DNA of 64,000 bases from Inhella crocodyli (GTDB lineage: Bacteria; Pseudomonadota; Gammaproteobacteria; Burkholderiales; Burkholderiaceae_C). Position 1 is the stretch's first letter, and every line of letters starts with the position of its first letter. The stretch is taken from positions 248,001 to 312,000 of the forward strand of contig NZ_SACM01000003.1 of NCBI RefSeq assembly GCF_004004565.1, written 5' to 3'. Positions 36,639 through 45,006 of the stretch are shown piece by piece. The translations under genes and the position numbers were made by a program. A model generated the notes under the pieces. It made no database searches and was not told where the DNA came from. It worked only from the letters and a program-made list of their open reading frames with translations.

Positions 36639-37166
36639 ATGAGCCACGATCACCAAGAAGCCCACGAAGGCCCGATCAAGACCCCCAAGCAACTGGCCTG
36701 GGCCGTGCTGTTTGCCTTCGTGGTCCCCATCCTGACCATCATCTTGCTGGCTTACGCCGTGACCAGCCACTTCAAGCCCGCCGCGGGCACGGACGGCCTG
36801 GAGGCCGAACGCGTGGCCCAGCGCATCAAGCCGCTGGCCACGGTGGAAGTGAAGGACGCCAGCGACGTGAGCGCCCTGAAGACGGGCGAGCAGGTCTACC
36901 AAGCCCAGTGCGCGGCTTGCCACAACAGCGGCGCCGCCGGCGCCCCCAAACTCGGCGACGCCGGCGCCTGGGGCCCGCGCGTCAAGACCGGCTACGACGC
37001 CCTGCTGACCTCGGCCCTGAAGGGCAAGGGCGCGATGGGTGCCCAAGGCGGTGGCGACTTCTCCGACGTCGAAATCGGCCGCGCCGTGGTCTACATGGCC
37101 AACCAAGGCGGTGCCAAGTTCGACGAACCCAAGCTGCCGGCCGCCCCGGCCTCGGCCGCGCAGTAA
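36639..37166 (+). CDS. Membrane-anchored c5-type cytochrome c
   Basis: The 175-residue protein has a charged N-terminus, one membrane anchor (about 20-43) that is not cleaved, a linker, and a c-type cytochrome domain. Haem attachment is CAACH at 91-95 and the axial methionine is Met133 in GKGAMGAQGG. The DVEIGRAVVYMANQGGA end marks the cytochrome c5 (class I, CycA-like) group. It would carry electrons in the periplasm, probably to a terminal oxidase. The gene is alone between tRNA-Arg and a bidirectional terminator. Confidence 0.9.
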   Translation: MSHDHQEAHEGPIKTPKQLAWAVLFAFVVPILTIILLAYAVTSHFKPAAGTDGLEAERVAQRIKPLATVEVKDASDVSALKTGEQVYQAQCAACHNSGAAGAPKLGDAGAWGPRVKTGYDALLTSALKGKGAMGAQGGGDFSDVEIGRAVVYMANQGGAKFDEPKLPAAPASAAQ

Positions 37167-37187
37167 ACCAGCCAGGCCCAGCCTCCC

Positions 37188-37215
37188 AAAGCCGCCCACC
37201 GGGCGGCTTTGTCGT
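37188..37215. terminator. Bidirectional terminator of the cytochrome and radA-cluster transcripts
   Basis: AAAGCCGCCC-ACC-GGGCGGCTTT is a perfect stem of 10 bp, with a T-rich tail to the right and an A-rich (T-rich on the other strand) flank to the left. It lies between converging genes. Confidence 0.8.
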
Positions 37216-37216
37216 T

Positions 37217-37726
37217 TCAGGGTTGGCGCACGAAGCCGAAGCGCGCCGGCAGGTCGGCGCGGGGCAGTTCCTCCAGCGCCCAATCGCCCTTCGCCAGGCG
37301 GTCGGCGGCCAGGTCCATGTCCAGCGAATGCACCAGGCCCAGGCCCTTGGGCGTGGCGAGGTAAAGCCAGCCGCCCTCGTCCAGCACCGCGGCGGTGGCC
37401 CCCAGGGTCTCGCCCGTGTGGTCGACCACCCGGCCGTCGTCGTGCAGGCGCAGCACCAAGGGCGCGGCCTCCAAGGCCACGAACACCCGTTGCGGTCCGT
37501 TCTGGAAGTACCAGCGGCCGTCGGCGTGCGCCAGGTAGTTGCGGTGGATGAACTCGCGCAACTTGTCGTGCCGCAGCAGGCTGCCCTTCGGCCTTGGGAA
37601 GGCCCCCGCCGCCTGACAGGCGTCGTCCCGCAGGTACCAGTCGCCGCGCGCGTCCAGGCCCAGCCAGCCGCGGCAATCTGGCACGTTGGGCCACTTGGCC
37701 ATCGCGGCCTTGACGAGGTCGTCCAT
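37217..37726 (-). CDS. Conserved Burkholderiales protein of unknown function (DUF2946/DUF2944-like)
   Basis: The 169-residue soluble protein starts MDDLVKAAMAKWPNVP and has WLGLDARGDWYLRDD, SLLRHDKLREFIHRNY and RWYFQNGPQRVFVALE. I recognise it as a widespread Burkholderiales hypothetical often annotated under a DUF294x number, but I am not sure which. No catalytic motif is seen. Its ATG overlaps the YheT-like stop (TGATG), so it is translated as the last gene of the radA cluster. Confidence 0.75.
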   Translation of the reverse strand: MDDLVKAAMAKWPNVPDCRGWLGLDARGDWYLRDDACQAAGAFPRPKGSLLRHDKLREFIHRNYLAHADGRWYFQNGPQRVFVALEAAPLVLRLHDDGRVVDHTGETLGATAAVLDEGGWLYLATPKGLGLVHSLDMDLAADRLAKGDWALEELPRADLPARFGFVRQP

Positions 37727-38712
37727 CAGCCCAAGTGTGGCGCCAGCCAGGTGCAGACGCTGTGCGGCAGGTCCAAGACCGTGCCCGGCCAGCGGCCACT
37801 GGGAAAGCCCACGTGGCCCCCATGCGCCGGCTGCCACAAGGTGACCGGCCGGCCGGCGCTCACCCGGTGCGGCAGGCTCTGGGCGGGCACGAAGGGGTCG
37901 TTGCGCGCGTTGAGCACCAGGCTGGGCACGCGCAACGCGTCCAGGTGGGGGCCGGCGCTGCAGCGGGCGTAGTAGTCGGCCGCGTCGCGAAAGCCGTGCA
38001 CGGGCGCGGTGAACACGTTGTCGAAATCGCGCAGGCTCTGGGCGCGGCGCATCGCCGCCTCGTCGAACAGGCCCGGGTGCTGCTGCAGCTTGCGCAGGGC
38101 CTTGGGCACCATGCTGCGCAAGAAATAGCGGGTGTAGATGTGCCGGTTCAGGCCCTGGTGGATGGCGTCACCGGCCGCGGCCAGGTCCAGCGGGGCCGAC
38201 ACGGCCACCACGGCGCGGACCGTGTGGGCGGCGTCCGCGCCCGACTCTTGCGCCCAGCGCAGCAGCGCGTTGCCGCCCAGGCTCACGCCCACGGCGACCA
38301 TCGGGCCCGGGTGGCGGGCCTGGCACTGCGCCAGCATCCAGCCGATTTCCGTGAAGTCCCCCGAGTGGTAGGCCCGCGGCCCGCGGTTCAGCTCCCCCGA
38401 GCAGCCGCGGAAGTGGGGGATGGCGAAGGCCCAACCCAGCTTGCGCGCGTGGCTGGCAAAGGCCTGGCTGTAGTGGCTGGCGGAGCTACCTTCCAGCCCA
38501 TGGAACAGCACCAGCAGCGGGCCGTTGCCACCGTGCGCGGGCTCGCGCAACCAGTCGCAATCGACGAAGTCGCCGTCGGGCGTGTCCCATCGCTCGCGGC
38601 TGAACACCGGCGGGTGCTCGGGGTGCTGCAGCCGGCTGAACAGCTTGGGCCAAATGGTTTGCGCGTGCCCGCCGGGCAGCCAGCGCGGGGCGTGGATCTT
38701 GGGCGGCTTCAA
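37726..38712 (-). CDS. YheT-type alpha/beta hydrolase
   Basis: The 328-residue protein starts PPKIHAPRWLPGGHAQTIWP, the hallmark of the YheT/ABHD1-3 family, and has LVLFHGLEGSSASHY, FAIPHFRGCSGELN, the nucleophile elbow VGVSLGGNALLRW, the acid in NARNDPFVP and the histidine in GGHVGF. Family members are esterases acting on lipid-like esters. The start is a TTG whose last two bases overlap the previous stop (TTGA), which makes translational coupling to the SnoaL-like gene likely; no ATG is available. Confidence 0.88.
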   Translation of the reverse strand: MKPPKIHAPRWLPGGHAQTIWPKLFSRLQHPEHPPVFSRERWDTPDGDFVDCDWLREPAHGGNGPLLVLFHGLEGSSASHYSQAFASHARKLGWAFAIPHFRGCSGELNRGPRAYHSGDFTEIGWMLAQCQARHPGPMVAVGVSLGGNALLRWAQESGADAAHTVRAVVAVSAPLDLAAAGDAIHQGLNRHIYTRYFLRSMVPKALRKLQQHPGLFDEAAMRRAQSLRDFDNVFTAPVHGFRDAADYYARCSAGPHLDALRVPSLVLNARNDPFVPAQSLPHRVSAGRPVTLWQPAHGGHVGFPSGRWPGTVLDLPHSVCTWLAPHLG

Positions 38713-39137
38713 TGCAGGACGTTGGCGTCGCCGCTGTGCACGCTGGGCGACTCGTCGGCCGTGCCGGGGCTCGCGTGGTGCAAGACCATGCGCCAGCCTT
38801 CGGCGGTGCGCATGTAAACGTTGGTGGCCATCACCCAGGCGATCTGCGCCCCGCCGCCTTCGGCCGGGCCGGGCACGAGCACGCGCTCGCGCACCTGGTG
38901 CACGGCAAGCTGGTCGGTGGTCAGGCGAGTGACCTCGGCCGCCTGCACGGCCACGGGCCCGCGGGCGAACAGGGCGCCGAAGCTGGCACGGATGGCGGTG
39001 GCGCCCACCACCGGCACGCCCCCGGGGTGGATCAGGCGCACCAACTCGTCGTTGACCCACAGCGACATCAGGCGATCGAGGTCGCCGGCCTGCAGGGCCT
39101 CGTAAAACTGCGCCTCGATCTCGTCGGGGCTGGCCAT
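38709..39137 (-). CDS. SnoaL/NTF2-like domain protein
   Basis: The 142-residue single-domain protein has the NTF2-like pattern: EIEAQFYEALQAGDLDRLMSLW, LIHPGGVPVVGATAIRASF, a sheet region with VTRL and AWVMATNVYMRTAEGWRMVLHHAS. This is the DUF4440/SnoaL-like group, often small enzymes or ligand-binding subunits. No clear catalytic residues can be assigned. It lies in the radA cluster between the zinc-finger gene and the YheT-like gene. Confidence 0.82.
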   Translation of the reverse strand: MASPDEIEAQFYEALQAGDLDRLMSLWVNDELVRLIHPGGVPVVGATAIRASFGALFARGPVAVQAAEVTRLTTDQLAVHQVRERVLVPGPAEGGGAQIAWVMATNVYMRTAEGWRMVLHHASPGTADESPSVHSGDANVLH

Positions 39138-39181
39138 CAACACGGCCAGCGGGGCCTTGCGGCGAACCACGGGGCCTGCGC

Positions 39182-39388
39182 TCAGTGGCCGTGCGCCAGG
39201 GTCTCGCCGGCCTTGAGCCGGTACTCGGTGCCGCAGTAGGGGCAGCGGCCCTGGCCGTTGTGACTCAGGTCGATGTAGACCTTGGGGTGGCTGCTCCACA
39301 GCGCCATGTTCGGGTTCGGGCAGGCCACGACACCGTGACCTTGCAGGTCTTTGGCGCTGACTTCGACGACGGCAGGGGCTTGGCTCAT
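39182..39388 (-). CDS. Small zinc-finger protein (zf-CHCC type)
   Basis: The 68-residue protein has a CHCC-like zinc site: VACPNPNM, then YIDLSHNGQGRCPYCGTEYRL. This matches the family of small bacterial proteins related to the zinc subunit (NDUFS6) of respiratory complex I. Its exact partner is unknown. The ATG before SQAPAVVEVSAKDL is used. It sits 33 bases after the small membrane-protein gene in the radA cluster. Confidence 0.88.
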   Translation of the reverse strand: MSQAPAVVEVSAKDLQGHGVVACPNPNMALWSSHPKVYIDLSHNGQGRCPYCGTEYRLKAGETLAHGH

Positions 39389-39420
39389 GGTGCGGCACTC
39401 GGCGGGTTGAGGGCGCAATT

Positions 39421-39798
39421 CTAGGAAGCGCGCTGCAAGGCGGCCTCCAGCAGGCGGCTGCCGGCGTCGAAGCGCAGGTGCACCTCGTCGCCCGCGGCGT
39501 CGCGCCAGCGGTAGGTGTGGGCCCGCTCGGGCACGGCCTCGCCCAGGCTGCCGGCCAGGGCCAGCACGTCCACCAAGGCCTGGCCGGGCTGCAGCCGGCT
39601 GTGGAACATGACGGCGTTGGCCACCTGCCCGATGGGCGCGCTGCCGGCCTGGCGCATCACCTTCATCAGCTTGCTGAACTGCAGCAGCAGCAAGAACACC
39701 AGCACCGTGAGCACCAGCACCACGCCTTGCCAGCCCATGGCCCAACCGCCGGCCACGAGTGCGGCCAAGGCCAGCAAGCCCGTCACCGCGGCCTTCAC
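39421..39798 (-). CDS. Small two-helix membrane protein downstream of radA
   Basis: The 125-residue protein has two hydrophobic segments (about 3-24 and 25-41) followed by a soluble domain with VMRQAGSAPIGQVANAVMFHSRL and a C-terminal beta-rich part. I do not recognise a named family, but I recall similar products next to radA in Comamonadaceae. The GTG start overlaps the radA stop (GTGA), so it is coupled to radA. Function is unknown. Confidence 0.75.
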   Translation of the reverse strand: MKAAVTGLLALAALVAGGWAMGWQGVVLVLTVLVFLLLLQFSKLMKVMRQAGSAPIGQVANAVMFHSRLQPGQALVDVLALAGSLGEAVPERAHTYRWRDAAGDEVHLRFDAGSRLLEAALQRAS

Positions 39799-41147
39799 AG
39801 CGACCTCACCAGGTCCATGGCCTCTTCGATGCGCTCGACGGCATGCACCGTCAGGCCCTCGATCGGCTTTTTCGGCGCGTTGGCCTTGGGGATGACGGCG
39901 ATGCTGAAGCCCAGCTTGGCCGCTTCTTTCAGGCGCTCTTGGCCGCGCGGCGCGGGGCGCACCTCGCCGGCCAGGCCCACCTCGCCGAAGGCCAGAAAGC
40001 CCCGCGGCAGCGGGCGGCCGCGCAGCGAGCTTTGGATGGCCAGCAGCACGGCCAGGTCGGCGGCCGGCTCGCTGATGCGCACGCCGCCCACGGCGTTGAT
40101 GAACACGTCCTGGTCGTTGGTGGCCACGCCAGCGTGGCGGTGCAGCACGGCCAGCAGCATGGCCAGGCGGTCGCGCTCCAGGCCCACGCTCAGGCGGCGC
40201 GCGCCGCCGCTGTCCACCAGGGCCTGCAGCTCCACCAGCAAGGGGCGCGTGCCCTCCAAGGTGACCAGCACGCAACTGCCAGGCACAGGCGCGGCGTGCG
40301 CGCTCAAGAAGATGGCGCTGGGGTTGCTCACGCCCTTGAGGCCCTTCTCGGTCATGGCGAACACGCCGATCTCGTTCACCGCGCCGAAGCGGTTCTTGAT
40401 GGCCCGCACCAGGCGGTAGGTGCTGTGCGTGTCGCCCTCGAAGTACAGCACCGCGTCGACGATGTGCTCCAGCACGCGCGGGCCGGCCAAGGCGCCTTCT
40501 TTGGTGACGTGGCCCACCAGCACCATGCTGCAGCCGCTGGCCTTGGCGTGGCGCGTGAGCAAGGCGGCGCATTCGCGCACCTGGGCCACGCTGCCGGGCG
40601 CGCTGGTCAGCTGCTCGGTGTAGACGGTCTGGATGGAGTCAATCACGCAAAAGGCCGGCGCTTCGGCATCCAGCGTGGCCAGGATGCGCTCGAGGTTGAT
40701 CTCGGCCAGCACGCGCACCGCCGTGCCCGGCAGGCCCAGGCGGCGGGCGCGCATCGCGACCTGCGCGCCGCTTTCCTCGCCCGTCACGTACAGCACCTTC
40801 ATGCCGGTGGACAGGGCTTCGAGCGCCTGCAGCAGCAGCGTGCTCTTGCCGATGCCCGGGTCGCCGCCGATCAGGGTGACGCCCCCGGCCACGATGCCGC
40901 CACCCAGCACGCGGTCCAGCTCGTCGATGCCCGTGGGCGTGCGCGCCGTGTCCACGGCCTCGATCTCGCTGAGCGTGGCCACGGGCGTGGTGCGCGCCAG
41001 GGCTTGGAAGCGGTGTCCCCCCGCCTTCGGCTCGGCCACGCCCTCCACCAGGGTGTTCCATGCGCCGCAGCCCGGGCATTTGCCCAGCCATTTGGCGCTG
41101 GTGGCGCCGCACTCGCTGCAGGTGTATTGGGTCTTCTCTTTGGCCAT
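39795..41147 (-). CDS. radA: DNA repair protein RadA
   Basis: The 450-residue protein helps process branched recombination intermediates and drives branch migration with RecA. It has the four-cysteine zinc finger CSECGATSAKWLGKCPGCG near residue 10-28, Walker A GGDPGIGKST near 95, Walker B FCVIDSIQT, the RadA-specific KNRFG motif, and a C-terminal Lon-like domain (FINAVGGVRISEPAADLAV). The length matches the family. It heads a minus-strand cluster of six closely spaced genes. Confidence 0.96.
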   Translation of the reverse strand: MAKEKTQYTCSECGATSAKWLGKCPGCGAWNTLVEGVAEPKAGGHRFQALARTTPVATLSEIEAVDTARTPTGIDELDRVLGGGIVAGGVTLIGGDPGIGKSTLLLQALEALSTGMKVLYVTGEESGAQVAMRARRLGLPGTAVRVLAEINLERILATLDAEAPAFCVIDSIQTVYTEQLTSAPGSVAQVRECAALLTRHAKASGCSMVLVGHVTKEGALAGPRVLEHIVDAVLYFEGDTHSTYRLVRAIKNRFGAVNEIGVFAMTEKGLKGVSNPSAIFLSAHAAPVPGSCVLVTLEGTRPLLVELQALVDSGGARRLSVGLERDRLAMLLAVLHRHAGVATNDQDVFINAVGGVRISEPAADLAVLLAIQSSLRGRPLPRGFLAFGEVGLAGEVRPAPRGQERLKEAAKLGFSIAVIPKANAPKKPIEGLTVHAVERIEEAMDLVRSL

Positions 41148-41304
41148 GGCGGCATTGTGGGTGAGGGTTTGCGATGAGGCGGACTGGGCACAGGACTCGA
41201 GCGCTGCCCCGGCGAGCCCCTGGAGTTGCCGCAGAATCGATCGGCCCCGCGCGCCGCGGACCCGACCCGGCGCGACCGCTTGTTTTGGCTGTTGGAGACC
41301 CGGT

Positions 41305-42636
41305 GTGATCCTCGATCTGATTCCCTCAAGCACCCGCGCCGCTGGCCTGGGCGCCCTGATGAAAGGCGCTGGCAAGGTCACGCGCTTCATCCCCATCCCG
41401 CAGCCCACGCTCCTCGTGGGCCCCGGCGCCAGCGTCCGGCTGGGCGAGGCCGTGGCCGGCTTCGGCCACACCAAAATCTTGATCGTCACCGACGCGGTGC
41501 TGGCCAAGCTGGGCCTGCTCAAGGGCCTGGCCGACGCGCTGACCGAGGGCGGCACCGAGTACGTGGTGTTCGACGAGATCACGCCCGACGCGCCCATCCC
41601 CTTGATCGAGCGCGGCATCGCCACCTTCAAGGAGCACGGCTGCGACGCCATCGTCGCCGTCGGCGGCGGCTCGTCGATCGACTCGGCCAAGGCCATCGCC
41701 ATGGCCGTGGCCAACCCCAAGCCCATCCGCAGCCTGGCCGGCTACTTCAAAGGCCGCCGCAACCCCATCACCCTCTACGCCGTGCCCACCACCGCCGGCA
41801 CGGGCTCCGAGGTGACCGTGGCCGCCGTCGTGGCCGACCCGGAGCACGAGGACAAGGTCGTCATCGTCGACCCGCGCCTGGTGCCGCGCATGGCGGCGCT
41901 GGACCCCGCCCTGATGACCGGCCTGCCGCCCCACATCACCGCCGCCACGGGCATCGACGCGCTGACGCACGCGGTGGAGGCCTTCATCGGCAACTGGGCC
42001 ACGCCCTACACCGACGGCCTGGCGCTGACGGCCGTGGGCCTGATCTTTGCCAACCTGCGCACCTGCTACCGCGACGGCAAGAACCTGGCCGCGCGCGAAA
42101 AGATGGCGCTGGCCAGCACCTACGCCGGCATGGCGTTCACGCGGGCCAACGTGGGCTACGTGCATGCCATCGCCCACCAATTCGGCGGCAAGTACCACAC
42201 GCCGCACGGCCTGGCCAACGCCATCATGCTGCCGCTGGTGCTGCGCTACTCGGCGCCCGCGGTCATGGACAAGCTGGCGCAGCTGGCGATCCGCGCGAAG
42301 CTGGGTGGCGAGGGCGAACGCACCGAGACCCTGGCCGAGCGCTTCCTCGACGCCGTCGAGCAGCTCAACGAAGACCTGGGGATCCCCACCCACTTGGCCG
42401 CGCTGCGCGAGGAAGACATCCCCGCGCTGGCCAAGGCCGCCTGCCACGAGGCCCACGTCGGCTACCCCGTGCCGCGCTACATGACGCAGGAGGTGTGCGA
42501 GCAGCTGATCCGCAGCGTGCTGCCGCCCGACGAACCGGCACCCGCCCCCAGCAAGCCGGCGGCGAAGAAGGCCGCCAGCAAGGCCGCTGCCAAGAAACCC
42601 GCCGCCAAGGCCGCCCGCGGCAAGTCGGCCCCCTGA
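41305..42636 (+). CDS. Iron-containing alcohol dehydrogenase with histone-H1-like tail
   Basis: The 443-residue group III dehydrogenase has the NAD-binding GGGSSIDSAKA near 114-124, TTAGTGSEVT near 153, and metal ligands in ATGIDALTHAVEAF and HAIAHQFGGKYHTPHG. It should interconvert an aldehyde and an alcohol. The last 35 residues (from about 409) are unlike the family: KPAAKKAASKAAAKKPAAK, a Lys/Ala/Pro tail of histone-H1 type. The start is a GTG with a GGAG site. It is 23 bases before the acyl-reductase-like gene, which has the same kind of tail. Confidence 0.9.
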   Translation: MILDLIPSSTRAAGLGALMKGAGKVTRFIPIPQPTLLVGPGASVRLGEAVAGFGHTKILIVTDAVLAKLGLLKGLADALTEGGTEYVVFDEITPDAPIPLIERGIATFKEHGCDAIVAVGGGSSIDSAKAIAMAVANPKPIRSLAGYFKGRRNPITLYAVPTTAGTGSEVTVAAVVADPEHEDKVVIVDPRLVPRMAALDPALMTGLPPHITAATGIDALTHAVEAFIGNWATPYTDGLALTAVGLIFANLRTCYRDGKNLAAREKMALASTYAGMAFTRANVGYVHAIAHQFGGKYHTPHGLANAIMLPLVLRYSAPAVMDKLAQLAIRAKLGGEGERTETLAERFLDAVEQLNEDLGIPTHLAALREEDIPALAKAACHEAHVGYPVPRYMTQEVCEQLIRSVLPPDEPAPAPSKPAAKKAASKAAAKKPAAKAARGKSAP

Positions 42637-42659
42637 ACACGACGCAAGGAGACACCCCC

Positions 42660-44876
42660 ATGAAGAAGGTTGTGACGGTCACCCTCGGCCCCTCCGAGCA
42701 GGACTTCTCGTTCAAGACCAAGTTCCTCGGCCAGCAGTTCGAAGTGACCCGCCTGGGCGCCGACGACGACACCACGCAAGCCTGGGAGCTGATGCGCCGC
42801 CACCAAGCCGACGCCGACGCCATCGGCCTGGGCGAGATCGGCGACCACTACCAAGTGGGCCTGCGCACCGTGGTGAACAAAGAAACCAAGCGCCTGCTCA
42901 ACGTGGTGACCCGCGTGCCCGTGACCACCGGCGCCACGCTGCGCCGCCTGCTGCAGGTGCGCGCCGTGCGCCACGTGCAGCACGAGCTGGGCCACTACTT
43001 CAACAACAACATCGTGCTGTTCCTGAGCGGCATGCGTAACTACGACATGGCCGTGGCCATGTCCGACTACACGAAGAACCTGAACTTCGCCGACGCGCTG
43101 TTCCAGACGGGCGCACCGGCCATGCTCAGCTCCCTGGACCAGCTCGAGCTGTACGCCAAAGGCATCAAGTGGGCCCTGCCCGCCGCGCCGCGCGAAATCC
43201 TCGAAAAGTCGCTCGGCGGCCTGAAGAAGAAGCGCATCGTGGCCGAGGTGGCGCGCTCGCACGTCATCGTGGGCACTTTCGCCGAACTCAAGGCCGTGGG
43301 CAACCCGGCCAACCTGGCGGGCAAGACGGTCATCACCTCGGCGGTGGACGACGAGCGCCTGGCCTACTTCAAGCTCTGCAAGGTCAACCTCGTCATCGAC
43401 GTCTCGCCCAAGCTCTTCGACCAGGTCGTGGGCATCAACGTGATCGAGGCCATGATGCTGGCGGCCATCGGGAAGTCGCCCGAGGAGGTCTCGGACGACG
43501 ACTTCGTCGAGATGATCGACGAGCTCAAGATCACGCCGCGCCTGCTGCACCCCACGGGCAAGTTCCGCAACATCCGGCGCTTCGCCTTCGTGATCCACCC
43601 GCTGAGCCAGGAGTTCATCCGCAAGGGCTTCCCCATCCCCAAGGCCACGCCCAAGTTCATCATGGACAAGGTCGAGACCCTGGCGGCGCACATGCCGCCC
43701 ATGGTCTATTGCAAGATGGAGAACATCATCAGCCCCACCGGCGCCGAGGCCGAAGGCTGGCTGATCAGCGTGGGCGGCACGCCCAAGGAGATGCTGGCCC
43801 GCAGCCCCGAGTTCACCTACCGCCGCCTGCTGCAGGCGGCCGAGATGGCCGAAAAGCTGGGCGCGCAAATCATGGGCCTGGGCGCGTTCACCAAGGTGGT
43901 GGGCGACGCCGGCATCACCGTGGCGCGGCGTGCGCCCCTGCCCATCACCACGGGCAACAGCTACTCGGCCTCGGGCGCGCTGTGGGCCGCTGCCGACGCC
44001 ATGCGCCGCATGGGCCTGGTCAAGGTCAACAAGGGCGACAAGCGCGTGCCGGCCAAGACCATGGTCATCGGCGCCTCGGGCTCCATCGGCTCGGTCTCGG
44101 CCCGCCTGCTGGCCATGGCCTTTGACGAGGTTGTCATCGCCGGCCGCGACATGAAGAAGCTGGAGGAGTTGAAGAAGAGCATCCTCAAGGACACGCCCGA
44201 CGCCAAGGTGGTCTGCTCGATCGACTACGACAGCCTGCTGGCCGACATGGACATGATCGTCACCAGCACCAGCGGCGCCGGCAAGAAGATCTTGGACATC
44301 ACCAAGGTCAAGCCCGGCTGCGTCATCACCGACGTGGCCCGCCCGCTGGACCTGCCGCCCGAAGAGGTGGCCAAGCGCCCCGACGTGCTGGTCATCGAGT
44401 CGGGCGAGATCGAGCTGCCCACCAAGGTGCGCGGCATGAAGAGCATCGGCCTGCCCAACAACGTCATCTACGCCTGCCTGGCCGAGACCATCGTGCTGGC
44501 GCTGGAGGGTCGCTTCGAGGTCTTCACCATCGGCCGCGACACCGAGTGGCCGAAGGTCAAGGAGATCTACAAGCTCGGCCTCAAGCACGGCATGAAGCTG
44601 GCGGCGATCTCGGGCGTCAAGGGCGTGTACTCCGACAAGGACATCGCCAAGGTCGTCGAGCTGGCCAAGAAGGCCCGCCTGAACTGGAACGGCGGGGGGG
44701 CCGCGCCCGCCGCCGAAGCCCCGGCGAAGAAGGCCCCGGCCAAGAAGCCGGCCGCGAAGAAGGCCGCCGCCCCGGCCAAGCCCATGCCCGCCGTGAAGAA
44801 GATGGCGGCCACCAAGCCGGCCACCAAGCCGGCGGCCAAGAAGGCCCCGGCCAAGAAGGCGGCCCCCGCCGCCTGA
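42660..44876 (+). CDS. Acyl-ACP-reductase-like oxidoreductase with histone-H1-like tail
   Basis: The 738-residue protein has three parts. Residues 1 to about 330 form a domain I do not recognise. Residues 340-660 resemble cyanobacterial acyl-ACP reductase: LGAFTKVVGD, TTGNSYSASGAL (430-441), the NAD(P)H motif GASGSIG (471-477) and YACLAETIVLALEG, in which Cys606 aligns with the catalytic cysteine of FACFAEAMLLEFEG. Residues 678-738 are a Lys/Ala/Pro tail. The likely reaction is reduction of a fatty acyl thioester to an aldehyde. An AAGGAG site precedes the ATG. The neighbour dehydrogenase could reduce the aldehyde. Confidence 0.75.
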   Translation: MKKVVTVTLGPSEQDFSFKTKFLGQQFEVTRLGADDDTTQAWELMRRHQADADAIGLGEIGDHYQVGLRTVVNKETKRLLNVVTRVPVTTGATLRRLLQVRAVRHVQHELGHYFNNNIVLFLSGMRNYDMAVAMSDYTKNLNFADALFQTGAPAMLSSLDQLELYAKGIKWALPAAPREILEKSLGGLKKKRIVAEVARSHVIVGTFAELKAVGNPANLAGKTVITSAVDDERLAYFKLCKVNLVIDVSPKLFDQVVGINVIEAMMLAAIGKSPEEVSDDDFVEMIDELKITPRLLHPTGKFRNIRRFAFVIHPLSQEFIRKGFPIPKATPKFIMDKVETLAAHMPPMVYCKMENIISPTGAEAEGWLISVGGTPKEMLARSPEFTYRRLLQAAEMAEKLGAQIMGLGAFTKVVGDAGITVARRAPLPITTGNSYSASGALWAAADAMRRMGLVKVNKGDKRVPAKTMVIGASGSIGSVSARLLAMAFDEVVIAGRDMKKLEELKKSILKDTPDAKVVCSIDYDSLLADMDMIVTSTSGAGKKILDITKVKPGCVITDVARPLDLPPEEVAKRPDVLVIESGEIELPTKVRGMKSIGLPNNVIYACLAETIVLALEGRFEVFTIGRDTEWPKVKEIYKLGLKHGMKLAAISGVKGVYSDKDIAKVVELAKKARLNWNGGGAAPAAEAPAKKAPAKKPAAKKAAAPAKPMPAVKKMAATKPATKPAAKKAPAKKAAPAA

Positions 44877-44895
44877 GGCCCACCCCGACCCGGTC

Positions 44896-44925
44896 GAACG
44901 CCCCCTCGCGAGGGGGCGTTCTTCT
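44896..44925 (+). terminator. Rho-independent terminator of the acyl-reductase operon
   Basis: GAACGCCCCCTCGCGAGGGGGCGTTC is a strong palindromic stem followed by TTCTT, 20 bases after the stop codon at 44876. Confidence 0.8.
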
Positions 44926-45006
44926 TGGGGGGGTGCCAGACGTCAGGCCGGCGACGGGCGTGCTTCAATCCCCGCCTGTTGGGAAGGAAGAGAAGGACGC
45001 CCCGCC

